Assembly: GCA_964345385.1 (NCBI GenBank)
Contig: CAYFQM010000001.1
Coordinates: 6,853 to 70,852, forward strand
Length of the DNA stretch: 64,000 nt
Direction: 5' to 3'
Origin: CAG-1000 sp964345385
GTDB taxonomy: Bacteria > Bacillota_I > Bacilli_A > RF39 > UBA660
Positions 26,866-35,418 of the stretch are shown in pieces (the first letter of the stretch is position 1; every line of letters begins with the position of its first letter). The notes below the pieces were generated by a model. That model was not told where the DNA came from. It ran no database searches and saw only the letters and a program-made list of their open reading frames with translations. The position numbers were made by a program, and so were the translations under genes.

Positions 26866-28654
26866 ATAATCCACCACCAGTACCAAACGATTCTAACTCT
26901 TCTTGAGTAGCTATAATGCTTATTCTCATTCTTCGGTTACCGCATGAAAACAATGCTTGTCCTTGAGAATATCTCTTAATAGAATCTTTTTCCTGTTCTG
27001 TTAAATCAATTAATTTAGATAAGTCATCAACAGCTTGTTTTTTAAGTCCCATAATCAAATAATAAGATGCATTATCAAATATAGCTTTACCATGTAACAT
27101 AACATTAGGCGCTGCGAAGTCTGTTGGTTGCTGAGTAATAATTATTGTACCAGTATTATACTTTCTACTTCTTCTTTGAATTCTTGCTAAAAATTCAGCA
27201 CCAAGTGTATTTTGATCAGCTAAAAGCATATGAGCTTCATCTACATATAATATAGTATTTGTTTCTCTATCTAATGTAAGACCCCATGCATATTTTAAAA
27301 TGTTAAAAAATAGTGCATTTCTTATATTTGAATCAGCATTCATAACTTCTCTTATATTAAATACTATAAAATCACTAGATGGATCTATTGTAGTTTTACC
27401 ATTAAAATAATATCTAAGTTCATTAGTAAATGGTCTTATTTTAATTTCTAATCTTTCCATTATATCTTTTTCTTGAGTATGCTCTGTCATAGAAAGAAGT
27501 CTTCCTTTTATAGTAGAATATACATCATCAAAAGTAGGATAATCTTGCGATTTGATTTTACTAAAATCAGTATTAAAATCTATTTTATATCTTTTATATG
27601 TTTCTTGAACAACTTCACTAAACATAGTTAAAACATCTTCTTGTATATCAGGACTATAATACTTCATAAAAGCTTTTAATGTTTGCAAAGTACGAGTAAG
27701 TACTGCATAACCAAGTCCCTCTTTCATTTCTTCTTCATCTGCATCTAACACTACTTCAAATGGATTAATCATTCCAAAGTCTCCGCCACGACCTAAATCT
27801 ATAAAATCTCCACCATAAAGCTTAGTCATTTCACCAAGTTCACCCTCAGGATCTATAGCTACTACTTTATGTCCATTTCTAATATTACTTCTTAATAATA
27901 TTTTTGCACTTGTACTTTTACCACTTCCTGATGTTCCAAGTATAATTAAGTTAGCATTATTTCTATTAAATTCTTTTTTTATTTGATATAAGAATTGATT
28001 AAATAAAATTACTCCACCAGAATAATCTACTCCAAGTAAACAAGAAAGCCCTGGATCTTTAATACTATCAAAAACAAAAGGATACATTGCCGCTATAGTA
28101 GGAGATGGAATAGGAGTTCCTATTCTATTTTCTATATCGTTTTTATTAAATATTGGAAGCATACTTTTAAATATTTTTTCCATTTCAAATCTAAGTACTA
28201 TTCCCTTCATACCCATCGCGTCTAAATAGTTTTTAACTTCCAATTTTTTATGTTCCAATTCCTCGTTTGAATCCGCAGTAACTAAAACATGCATTTGAAA
28301 ATCAAATATTTTTGATTGAGTAGATGTTAACATAGAAATAAAATCTTCTAAACTAGAATAATCTTGCCTTATTTGTTCTTGAATTGTTTTATCATTTTCA
28401 TCTGCATATTTTGATTTTAAATCTGCTAATTCTTTATTTAACATTTTAGATAATACAGAAAAAGATATTGGTATATGTTTAATACATATCTTAATTCCAC
28501 CAAGTTGAGTTAAGTTTGCTAAATAACCTTCAGAAATAGCTTTAGGATAACTAACAATAGTTAATATAGTACAGTGTTTACCACTAATAATAAACTTATC
28601 ACTTTTAAATTCTAACCCTTTAGGTGCTATTTCACTTTTAAATGTTACTCTCAT
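26864..28654 (-). CDS. VirB4-family type IV secretion ATPase, main part
   Basis: Energises assembly and transport in type IV secretion. The 596 residues have the CagE/TraE middle region (residues 20-200), Walker A GTSGSGKST at 240-248, Walker B TILYVDEAHMLLADQ near 462, and the downstream RRSRKYNTGTIIITQQ sensor stretch. The usual VirB4 N-terminal domain is on the preceding gene, whose stop overlaps this ATG (ATGA), so both parts are probably made in equal amounts by coupling. A terminator follows. Confidence 0.92.
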   Translation of the reverse strand: MRVTFKSEIAPKGLEFKSDKFIISGKHCTILTIVSYPKAISEGYLANLTQLGGIKICIKHIPISFSVLSKMLNKELADLKSKYADENDKTIQEQIRQDYSSLEDFISMLTSTQSKIFDFQMHVLVTADSNEELEHKKLEVKNYLDAMGMKGIVLRFEMEKIFKSMLPIFNKNDIENRIGTPIPSPTIAAMYPFVFDSIKDPGLSCLLGVDYSGGVILFNQFLYQIKKEFNRNNANLIILGTSGSGKSTSAKILLRSNIRNGHKVVAIDPEGELGEMTKLYGGDFIDLGRGGDFGMINPFEVVLDADEEEMKEGLGYAVLTRTLQTLKAFMKYYSPDIQEDVLTMFSEVVQETYKRYKIDFNTDFSKIKSQDYPTFDDVYSTIKGRLLSMTEHTQEKDIMERLEIKIRPFTNELRYYFNGKTTIDPSSDFIVFNIREVMNADSNIRNALFFNILKYAWGLTLDRETNTILYVDEAHMLLADQNTLGAEFLARIQRRSRKYNTGTIIITQQPTDFAAPNVMLHGKAIFDNASYYLIMGLKKQAVDDLSKLIDLTEQEKDSIKRYSQGQALFSCGNRRMRISIIATQEELESFGTGGGL

Positions 28655-29229
28655 TTTAATATCACCGTCCCAAACCTAGTGGTATCCCCACTATTTAAAA
28701 AACCATCTAATAAAGTTCTTAAATCATCATTACTTGCTTTTGCTGACTGAAGTCCTGCAGAAGCAAGACCTGATATAAGACCTTGTACTTTCTTTTGAAT
28801 TAATTCAGGTCGTTTTTCTTTAAATAATATAAAATACTCAGTATCTGTTACACTTACTTCTTTACTCATAAATAATGATGCTTTTGCTATATCTTCTTTA
28901 ACAAGTTTTCTAAGCGCAGGAGTTTGTACTTGATTAAATAATAATTTTAATTGAGATACATATACATTTATATCAACAGGTCTATCAGATACAATTAACC
29001 AAAATTCATAATCTATTGTATTATAAAAATTCGTTAAATTAAAGATTGTGTTATTTTGTGAATCATCATCAAGAATAAAAATATTTCTTGGTCTTACCTT
29101 AACCCCAGTCACTCTATAACCATTATTCAAAATTAATTCACCATTTTGTAGTCCCCTTACAGGAACCCAATTTTCTGCATATTTTTGTGCTTTTACATCC
29201 ACATTACTTTTTCTTCGTTTCTGGCTCAT
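28651..29229 (-). CDS. VirB4 N-terminal domain encoded as a separate gene
   Basis: The 192 residues look like the non-ATPase N-terminal domain of VirB4/TraE proteins: a basic start, a short beta strand with NWVPVRGLQNGELILNNGYRV, then IDYEFWLIVSDRPVDINVYVSQL and a helical region. There are no Walker motifs or membrane helices. It overlaps the PrgI-like gene by 26 bases and the VirB4 ATPase gene by four. Together the two parts sum to about 790 residues, a normal VirB4 length. A frameshift is not required, since both ends are clean and coupled. Confidence 0.75.
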   Translation of the reverse strand: MSQKRRKSNVDVKAQKYAENWVPVRGLQNGELILNNGYRVTGVKVRPRNIFILDDDSQNNTIFNLTNFYNTIDYEFWLIVSDRPVDINVYVSQLKLLFNQVQTPALRKLVKEDIAKASLFMSKEVSVTDTEYFILFKEKRPELIQKKVQGLISGLASAGLQSAKASNDDLRTLLDGFLNSGDTTRFGTVILK

Positions 29230-29518
29230 ACCAATAACACCATCCTCTCCATATATATTTATTTTGACTTGTCAAAAAAATATATAATTCTTTAAAAAAT
29301 ACTCTTCCATTATGATAATAAGCAACAGGAAAAACTAATATACTTGCAATTGCAGCAGGTAATATTTTCAAAGCTAATTCCCATATACCTTCTCCTGGTA
29401 TAGCAACTAAAAAGATAAATGATGAAAAAACCCCAATAGATAATATAATTAAATCTATAGGTTCAAATAAATTAAATATCAATTGTCCTTTTTTACTATT
29501 TGCAGGTATTATATACAT
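29204..29518 (-). CDS. PrgI-like/VirB3-like small membrane protein
   Basis: Inner-membrane component that pairs with VirB4 in Gram-positive type IV secretion. The 104 residues begin MYIIPANSKKGQLIFNLF, then two membrane helices at about 22-42 and 49-68 and a basic/aromatic C-terminus (YIFLTSQNKYIWRGWCYWY), the layout of PrgI family proteins. The ATG at 29518 has GGGTGA five bases upstream; a GTG nine bases earlier lies inside that RBS. It sits directly before VirB4, the usual order. Confidence 0.78.
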   Translation of the reverse strand: MYIIPANSKKGQLIFNLFEPIDLIILSIGVFSSFIFLVAIPGEGIWELALKILPAAIASILVFPVAYYHNGRVFFKELYIFLTSQNKYIWRGWCYWYEPETKKK

Positions 29519-29565
29519 ACTCTTCACCCTTTCATTCTTTTATTTATTTAAGATTCTTTATCAAA

Positions 29566-31377
29566 TTATTTTAAATTTTTTAATTTGTTTGTATTTGTCA
29601 ATATAATATTATTATTTGTCATTCTTTCAGCTTTTCTACTAGCAGCATTTCCAATTTTGTCATTTCCTTCTGAATCATAAGTTGCAAATGTATCAGCAGC
29701 AATTTCAGCATCTATTGCAGTAGTATACGAAGTATTAACATCTTTTCTAATTGTTTCTCTTCTTGCGCTATAATCAGCTACAGCTGTATTTCTTTTTGAT
29801 TGAGTTGCACCAGTATCTTCCATTATAGCTTTGTAGTTAGCTAACTTTGTATCAGATGCCATAACTCTTTCAAATAAATCTGATTCACTAGATACATTTT
29901 CATATTGACCAATTCCAGCATAATAATAAGAGGTATCTGCTAAAGACATAGCTGCTCTTGATTCTGCATCTTCTATAGCTTGATTTCTTTCTGTTGCTTG
30001 CTTTATCTTTTTATTTGCTTCACTTATATCACGAGCATTGGCTCCAAAAAAGTCACGAAACTTATGTTTCATATATTTTCCACGTCCACCATGCTCTAAC
30101 ATTTCTTCTTTTCTTTCAATAGATTCAGCTGCTAATGATGGCATACCACTTATTAATTTACCAGACGCACCAGCTTTCATACCGTGCAATATACCATAAC
30201 CAATTGAACCTTTTGAAATACCAGCAAGCCCACCACCAACTATTCCACCTACTGCTCCACCAACACCAGCTGCACCAATTTTTCCTATTGTAGTCATAGT
30301 TTTTAATGCATTACCAAATGAATCTACTGAAGAATCTGCCATTTTAAAACCTGTTATACTCTCTATAAAACTTGGAAGTTGTTCAATAAACTTAAACGCA
30401 CCAATTATAAATATTATAAATATTATTCCAAGCGTCCAAAAACTAATTCCTGATGCTAAATACCAAGGAGCCATATCCATTAATTTATTATGTATAACTC
30501 CAATCAAAGCGGATATAAATAACATCGCTCCTATTCTTAAAGCTAAATCTAATAATACTGATATATATGTTTTATAAAAAGAAGAAAAACTTGATGAACC
30601 TAAACCATCACTAATAATACTAGAAATTGGTATAGGTGCTATTATTTGTAAAGTTAATAACTTTAAAGCTCTGACGGCAGTTCCAACTAATATAGATATT
30701 AATGTCCAAAGTAAAATTAGTCCCACAAAAGTACTTAATATAGGGAATCTATATTCAACTGTTGAAAATACATCAAATGTAAATTTAACTACTTTAACAA
30801 AATCAAAATCAGATTTTTTTCTTATTGCTTCTTCAAAAAACTTTTCAACATTACTATAACCTTCTTTATCATATAAAAAAGTATTAAATGTGATAGCTGA
30901 TAAATATTGCCCAAAATTATCTACTGACTTTGATGAATTTCTTCCAAATATTAATCTACTAACTATACCTTCTTTTTCATTTGCGGACTTTAAAACTCTA
31001 TATGAAGAAGAGGTTCCATTATTACCAATCAACAACATTGATATATCATTTCCTAAATTAAATATAAATTGATATGTTGCTAATATGCATATAGCTATTA
31101 CTAAATTTCGAATAAACTTTGCTCCATCTGCTTCTAATTTATCAGGGCTTACAAGAATATTTATTAAAGAAACAGCCATTTTAAACATAATAAATACCAT
31201 TATCACAGCTTTTACTCTAAGAACAAGAGGTTCTACTAAAACATATATCTCATTCATATTTATTCTTGACATAATTAAAAAAAGATTGTATGCATATCCA
31301 ACTAATGAATATACAATGCCATCAAGAACTAAACATATAGCAATTAAAGGTTTAATCACCCATGAAACAATGCCCAT
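29566..31377 (-). CDS. VirB6/TrbL-like polytopic membrane protein of the T4SS-like locus
   Basis: Likely forms part of the inner-membrane channel. The 603 residues have about seven hydrophobic helices in residues 10-345 with a soluble insert at about 120-200, then a Gly/Ala-rich membrane-like stretch (IGAAGVGGAVGGIVGGGLAG) near 368 and a hydrophilic, helical C-terminus of about 180 residues. This is the common layout of Gram-positive TrbL/VirB6 proteins. It is the first gene of the locus with RBS AAAGGGA and a weak extended -10. Assignment rests on topology and position more than on motifs. Confidence 0.75.
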   Translation of the reverse strand: MGIVSWVIKPLIAICLVLDGIVYSLVGYAYNLFLIMSRINMNEIYVLVEPLVLRVKAVIMVFIMFKMAVSLINILVSPDKLEADGAKFIRNLVIAICILATYQFIFNLGNDISMLLIGNNGTSSSYRVLKSANEKEGIVSRLIFGRNSSKSVDNFGQYLSAITFNTFLYDKEGYSNVEKFFEEAIRKKSDFDFVKVVKFTFDVFSTVEYRFPILSTFVGLILLWTLISILVGTAVRALKLLTLQIIAPIPISSIISDGLGSSSFSSFYKTYISVLLDLALRIGAMLFISALIGVIHNKLMDMAPWYLASGISFWTLGIIFIIFIIGAFKFIEQLPSFIESITGFKMADSSVDSFGNALKTMTTIGKIGAAGVGGAVGGIVGGGLAGISKGSIGYGILHGMKAGASGKLISGMPSLAAESIERKEEMLEHGGRGKYMKHKFRDFFGANARDISEANKKIKQATERNQAIEDAESRAAMSLADTSYYYAGIGQYENVSSESDLFERVMASDTKLANYKAIMEDTGATQSKRNTAVADYSARRETIRKDVNTSYTTAIDAEIAADTFATYDSEGNDKIGNAASRKAERMTNNNIILTNTNKLKNLK

Positions 31378-31413
31378 ACTAAAATCCCTTTCATATCATC
31401 ATATACTATAAAA

Positions 31414-31422
31414 AGTATAACA
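31414..31422 (-). promoter_or_regulatory. Extended -10 promoter of the T4SS-like locus
   Basis: Minus strand TGTTATACT, about 37 bases before the VirB6-like start. A short inverted repeat ATACT / AGTAT overlaps it. The -35 is weak. Confidence 0.45.
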
Positions 31423-31454
31423 CAATTAAAATATAAATAAAAGCTTTATTTTAT

Positions 31455-31477
31455 AATTAAAAAGAGTTTATAACTCT
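31455..31477 (-). terminator. Terminator of recG-yebC
   Basis: Minus strand stem AGAGTT / AACTCT with a three-base loop and T-rich tail, overlapping the yebC stop. Confidence 0.7.
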
Positions 31478-32181
31478 ACATTATGATAAATATTACTCAC
31501 ATCATCTATTTCTTCAAGCATATTAAATAGCTTTATAAACTTTTCTTTTGATTCTGGCTCTAATACAACTTTGTTTTTTGCATAATAACCAATCTCATCT
31601 ATTTCAAATTCTATTTTAGAAAACTCTTTTTCTAAAGCAGTTTTAACATTATTTAGTTCTGCTACTTCTGTATATAAAATCACTAAATCTTCTTCTAATT
31701 CAATATCTATTACATCTACATTATTATTTATTAATGCATTCATTATCTCTTCTTCGTTATATCCTTTTATTCCTAACACACCTAAATAATCATACATATA
31801 ACTAACTGAACCTTGATCTGCCATTTTTGCATCACATTTATTAAGTGCAGTCTTTATATAAGATATTGTTCTATTAACATTATCAGTTATACATTTAATA
31901 ATAAGATTACTTCCACCCTGAGCAAAAGCTTCATATTCATAAACATCATAGTTTTCATTAGTTCCTTTTTTCAATTTATCTAAATTTCTATTTATTACAT
32001 CAATAGGTACTTGTTCTTTCTTTGCTTTTTCTATTATTCTTCTTAATACATCATTACTATTTGGATCAGGATTAGATTTTCCTGCTTTAATAATTTCTTT
32101 AGCATATATAGAATATAATTTTGATTTTTTTGCTGCTGTTTGAGCCATTGACTTAGCTCTTACTTCATAAGCTCTTCCCAT
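31468..32181 (-). CDS. yebC: YebC/TACO1-family translation or transcription factor
   Basis: The family was first described as DNA-binding regulators and more recently as a factor that relieves ribosome stalling. The 237 residues start MGRAYEVRAKSMAQTAAKKSKLYSIYAKEI, the YeeN-like form of the conserved N-terminus, followed by NDVLRRIIEKAKKEQVP near 44 and an acidic C-terminal domain. The length is typical. It follows recG by nine bases with RBS AGGAGG. Confidence 0.92.
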   Translation of the reverse strand: MGRAYEVRAKSMAQTAAKKSKLYSIYAKEIIKAGKSNPDPNSNDVLRRIIEKAKKEQVPIDVINRNLDKLKKGTNENYDVYEYEAFAQGGSNLIIKCITDNVNRTISYIKTALNKCDAKMADQGSVSYMYDYLGVLGIKGYNEEEIMNALINNNVDVIDIELEEDLVILYTEVAELNNVKTALEKEFSKIEFEIDEIGYYAKNKVVLEPESKEKFIKLFNMLEEIDDVSNIYHNVEL

Positions 32182-32190
32182 ATTTTCCTC

Positions 32191-34188
32191 CTAATCTAAA
32201 TTAGAAATTTCTTTTATTATTTTAGCATACATTGGATAATTTGAAAATGAATTACTTTTATTATCATTGAAAAATTCTTTTGAATCATCTCTTGCCTGCA
32301 ATAATATTTTCATATCTTTACGTAAATCAGAAACTTTAAATGACATATCACCACTTTGTTTAACTCCAAATAAATCTCCTTCTCCTCTTAATTCATAATC
32401 TTTTTCAGTAATATAAAATCCATCATTACTCTCACTTAATATTTTCAGCCTTTTATTAGCCTTACTTCCTATTAAAATACATTTACAATCATAATTATTT
32501 CTTCCAACTCTACCACGAAGTTGATGAAGTGTTGCAAGTCCAAATCTATTAGCATCATATATTACCATCATAGTAGCATTCTTAATATCAATACCAACTT
32601 CTATTACAGTAGTTGAAATTAAAATATCGGTTTTATTATTTTTAAAATCATTCATTATTTTATCTTTATCATCTTTAGATAATTTACCATGTAATATAGA
32701 ACTTTTAATTTTCCCTTTAAAATAAAGTTCAATATTTCTTTTTATTTCATTAACAGTTGTTAAATCAAGAACTTCACTTTCTTCTATTAAAGGAGAAACA
32801 ACAAATACTTGATGATTATTATCAATTTCTTCCTTCATCATTTCATATACACTTTCAATTTCTTTTTCTGTTTTAATAATAGTTAATATATCTTTTCTTC
32901 CTAATGGTTTTGTTTTAATATTTGTAATATCCATATCACCATATATAGTAAGAGCAAATGTTCTCGGTATTGGAGTAGCACTTAAATATAATGTGTCTGG
33001 AAATTCTCCTTTGCTTTTTAAAACAGCTCTTTGATTAACTCCAAATCTATGTTGTTCATCTGTAATAACTAGTCCTAAATTTTTATATTCTACATTATCA
33101 CTTATTAATGCATGAGTACCAACTATAAAATCTATTTTTCCTTCTTTAAGTTTCTTTTGTACTTCTTCTTTTTCTTTCTTTTTCATATTTCCTATTAATA
33201 TATCTACTCTCATATCAGTACTTTCAAGTAACTTTCTAATAGTTTCAAAATGCTGAAGTGCAAGCACCTCAGTAGGAGCCATTAAAGCTGTTTGCTGTTT
33301 TGATAAAAAATTAATATAAGAAGCTATTACAGCTACAACTGTTTTTCCACTTCCTACATCTCCTTGAAGCATTCTATTCATTCTTTTATTAGATGTCATA
33401 TCTTTATATATTTCTTTTGTTGCTTTATTTTGATCAGAAGTTAATTCAAAAGGAAGAGACCTAATAAAATCATTAACTTCTTCTACTTCAATTTTCCTTA
33501 TATCTTCATGTTTAAGTTCTTTATTCACTTCTTTTAAATAATTGATTTTAAACATAAATTCAAATAATTCTTCATATTTTAATTTAACTAATGCTTTTTT
33601 TACTTCATTTATATTTTTAGGATTATGGATCATATTAACCGCTTCTTTTTTTGAAAGAAATTTATATTTTTCATTTAAATATGATGGAACATAATCAACA
33701 AATGAATCATAATTAATTAAAGCTTCATTAATAAATTTTTTTAAAGATTTTGATGTAAGACCAGCAGTTAAATGATATTTTGTTTCAATAGAGCCATCAG
33801 TAATTTTTTCAAATAATATATCTGATGCTACTACTGTGTTTTTTAGCTTATCATACTTACCAATTACAGTTATTATATTACCTGGTTTAATATGATTTTT
33901 TAAAAAAGCTCTATTAAATATAATAATACCAAGCATTTTTTTAGATGACATTACCCTAAAAGAAAGAGATGTCATATTAGCTCTAAATCTTCTTGTAAAT
34001 GGAACTGAATCAACAATACATTCAATAATAACATTATCTCCATCAGAGCATAATTTAATATCATTTAATTTTAATATATTATGTTTATATGGATAATAAT
34101 TAATTAAATCATCTATAGTATAAATATCAATGTTATTTAAACTTTGTTCTACTTTTGGTCCTATTCCTTTAATATCACTTAGCTTCAT
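32191..34188 (-). CDS. recG: ATP-dependent DNA helicase RecG
   Basis: Branch-migration helicase that rescues stalled forks. The chosen ATG at 34188 has AAAGGAG six bases upstream and gives 665 residues; the reading from 34215 would start only about one base after the -10 box. The N-terminal wedge domain starts LSDIKGIGPKVEQSL. Helicase motifs are GDVGSGKTVVA near 283, DEQHRFGV near 390, LYLSATPIPRT near 413 and HQLRGRVGR near 582. Order recG-yebC. Confidence 0.96.
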   Translation of the reverse strand: MKLSDIKGIGPKVEQSLNNIDIYTIDDLINYYPYKHNILKLNDIKLCSDGDNVIIECIVDSVPFTRRFRANMTSLSFRVMSSKKMLGIIIFNRAFLKNHIKPGNIITVIGKYDKLKNTVVASDILFEKITDGSIETKYHLTAGLTSKSLKKFINEALINYDSFVDYVPSYLNEKYKFLSKKEAVNMIHNPKNINEVKKALVKLKYEELFEFMFKINYLKEVNKELKHEDIRKIEVEEVNDFIRSLPFELTSDQNKATKEIYKDMTSNKRMNRMLQGDVGSGKTVVAVIASYINFLSKQQTALMAPTEVLALQHFETIRKLLESTDMRVDILIGNMKKKEKEEVQKKLKEGKIDFIVGTHALISDNVEYKNLGLVITDEQHRFGVNQRAVLKSKGEFPDTLYLSATPIPRTFALTIYGDMDITNIKTKPLGRKDILTIIKTEKEIESVYEMMKEEIDNNHQVFVVSPLIEESEVLDLTTVNEIKRNIELYFKGKIKSSILHGKLSKDDKDKIMNDFKNNKTDILISTTVIEVGIDIKNATMMVIYDANRFGLATLHQLRGRVGRNNYDCKCILIGSKANKRLKILSESNDGFYITEKDYELRGEGDLFGVKQSGDMSFKVSDLRKDMKILLQARDDSKEFFNDNKSNSFSNYPMYAKIIKEISNLD

Positions 34189-34215
34189 TTGCTCTCCTTT
34201 AACGTAATTTTTCAT

Positions 34216-34224
34216 ATTATATCA
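34216..34224 (-). promoter_or_regulatory. Extended -10 promoter of recG-yebC
   Basis: Minus strand TGATATAAT, about 27 bases before the chosen recG start. The same TGATATAAT string occurs before rlmN, ffh and ftsA. Confidence 0.55.
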
Positions 34225-34280
34225 TAAAAAATTATAATTATCTATATCAATAAATAATTAAAATAAATTTATTAAAATGC

Positions 34281-34309
34281 TTGACAAACAATACTTTTTA
34301 CATTAGTAT
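34281..34309 (+). promoter_or_regulatory. Plus-strand promoter of a probable small RNA
   Basis: Consensus -35 TTGACA, 17-base spacer, -10 TAGTAT on the plus strand, facing into a gene-free stretch between recG and the type VII genes. Confidence 0.7.
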
Positions 34310-34315
34310 ATAGAC

Positions 34316-34415
34316 TTACCAATTCCCAATTAGGCGAATTGGTGCTAGTATCACACTAGCCAACCCCTTTTTATTCTTTTTTCCGGATTGTGTTCAGGGG
34401 GACACAATCCTTTTT
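34316..34415 (+). ncRNA. Probable structured small RNA, about 100 nt
   Basis: The 237-base gap between recG and the WXG100 gene holds a plus-strand unit with promoter, structure and terminator but no ORF. Predicted parts: hairpin ACCAATTC/GAATTGGT (34318-34343), hairpin GCTAGT/ACTAGC (34344-34360), a C-rich CCCC single strand (34364-34367), and a strong terminator hairpin with a GGGGG loop (34385-34415). The CCCC can pair with the loop as a pseudoknot. TTGG (34339-34342) can also pair with CCAA (34360-34363), extending hairpin 2 and breaking hairpin 1, so two folds compete. It matches no RNA family I know (not 6S, SRP, tmRNA or RNase P). Confidence 0.65.
34385..34415 (+). terminator. Terminator of the small RNA
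   Basis: Nine-base-pair stem GGATTGTGT / ACACAATCC with loop TCAGGGGG and five T on the plus strand. Confidence 0.85.
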
Positions 34416-34420
34416 ATTGT

Positions 34421-34444
34421 AAAAAAAAACGATTTAATTAATCG
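34421..34444 (-). terminator. Terminator of the type VII locus
   Basis: Minus strand stem CGATT / AATCG with a five-base loop and nine T, just after the last WXG100 gene. It lies back to back with the small-RNA terminator. Confidence 0.8.
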
Positions 34445-34452
34445 CATTCTTT

Positions 34453-34770
34453 TTAATTTGATAAATCTCTAGCTAAATCAGCAAGATTTTTATTAACTGC
34501 TTCAGTAGTTCCCTTAGCAGCTTTAATCATATCAGAAAACGTTTTTACACTTGATACATACGCATCAAAATGAGTTTTAAATTGTTGATACCTTGCAGCT
34601 AAATTTTCACTAGCTGTCCCTACAAAAACATCTTCATGACCTAAACGTTTCATTGTTATATTGAAACTTTCAAAAATCGCTTCCATTTCTTTTGAATCTG
34701 CTAATATAGAATCTGCTGCCTCTTGAGTTTGGGCAAAATTCATACTAACAGAAGCATTAATATTACTCAT
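34453..34770 (-). CDS. WXG100-like type VII secretion substrate (distal copy)
   Basis: Small helical hairpin protein, a probable type VII substrate. The 105 residues have two helices around a turn near residue 50: the first holds FAQTQEAADSILADSKEMEAIFESF, the second SENLAARYQQFKTHFDAYV. The turn reads VFVGT, so the W of the W-x-G motif is replaced by F. The end is DLARDLSN, without the usual Y-x-x-x-D/E signal in obvious form. It is the last gene of the yukD unit, after a similar-sized relative, suggesting a heterodimer. Confidence 0.78.
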   Translation of the reverse strand: MSNINASVSMNFAQTQEAADSILADSKEMEAIFESFNITMKRLGHEDVFVGTASENLAARYQQFKTHFDAYVSSVKTFSDMIKAAKGTTEAVNKNLADLARDLSN

Positions 34771-34795
34771 ATTTATTTCTCCTTATTTATACACA

Positions 34796-35101
34796 TTAAA
34801 AGTTACTAGAACCCATACTATCTACAATAGCTTCATCTGCTCTAATAACAGTATTTCCTGCGTTAGTACAATAATTACCATAATCTTTAATAGCGTTTTC
34901 CATTGCTACTAAATTAGGTTTAAATCCTCCTACTACCCTTCCAAACACCTTAGCAGATGGAGCAACATAATCTGAATTAATTAAATTATTCACTGTTGTA
35001 AATATTTTGTTATATAACTTATTAAATTGATCTGCTTGTTCATGAAGCATATCTCCTGCCTTCTGTAATTCTCTTGGGTCTGCAACAAAACGATTTGACA
35101 T
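34796..35101 (-). CDS. WXG100-like type VII secretion substrate (proximal copy)
   Basis: The 101 residues begin with an ELQKAGDMLHEQADQFNKLYNKI helix, have a turn at about residue 45 (DYVAPSA, in place of W-x-G) and a second helix FGRVVGGFKPNLVAMENAIKDY. The length and fold match ESAT-6/EsxA-like proteins, but the motif is degenerate. It is not a close duplicate of the following WXG100-like protein, fitting an EsxA/EsxB-type pair. RBS AGGAGG is strong. Confidence 0.78.
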   Translation of the reverse strand: MSNRFVADPRELQKAGDMLHEQADQFNKLYNKIFTTVNNLINSDYVAPSAKVFGRVVGGFKPNLVAMENAIKDYGNYCTNAGNTVIRADEAIVDSMGSSNF

Positions 35102-35110
35102 ATTTTCCTC

Positions 35111-35365
35111 CTAAATTAACAATAATCTTGTTCCTGTTTTTATATTAGAATCTTTAATAATAAGATTCATATCATACATACGTCCAGTAAACTTATTAAA
35201 TATATAAGGGGTTTTTTCTTTATAATAATTTTGAGATAATTCAGGAATAGCTGCTTTTAATAAAGATATTAAATCATGTATTCTTTTATCAATAGGTACT
35301 AAAATCTCAAATTTTTTATCAATTATTGGAACTTCAATAACAACATATACTCTAAAAGAATCCAT
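35111..35365 (-). CDS. yukD: YukD/EsaB-like ubiquitin-fold protein
   Basis: Small cytoplasmic ubiquitin-like component of Firmicutes type VII secretion. The 84 residues show the beta-grasp pattern: strand RVYVVIEV, strand FEILVPIDKRI, helix HDLISLLKAAIPEL, and closing strands DMNLIIKDSNIKTGTRLLLI. The length fits the family. It is the first gene of the unit with the two WXG100-like genes, with RBS GGAGGGAG and its own promoter. Confidence 0.85.
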   Translation of the reverse strand: MDSFRVYVVIEVPIIDKKFEILVPIDKRIHDLISLLKAAIPELSQNYYKEKTPYIFNKFTGRMYDMNLIIKDSNIKTGTRLLLI

Positions 35366-35387
35366 AAAAACTCCCTCCTATATTAAA

Positions 35388-35416
35388 ATTATAAACCTAA
35401 AACTATAATAAGTAAA
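35388..35416 (-). promoter_or_regulatory. Internal promoter of yukD-WXG100-WXG100
   Basis: Minus strand -35 TTTACT, 17-base spacer, -10 TATAAT, just after the essC terminator hairpin. It lets the small proteins be made independently of essC. Confidence 0.75.
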
Positions 35417-35418
35417 GT

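Noticed and set aside
28651..28654. VirB4 split as a sequencing frameshift
   Set aside because: The junction is a clean ATGA stop/start overlap with no out-of-frame continuation, unlike the VirD4 junction at 24404.
22609..31377. Integrative conjugative element
   Set aside because: No relaxase, integrase, excisionase, replication gene or flanking direct repeat is seen, and both sides are ordinary core genes.
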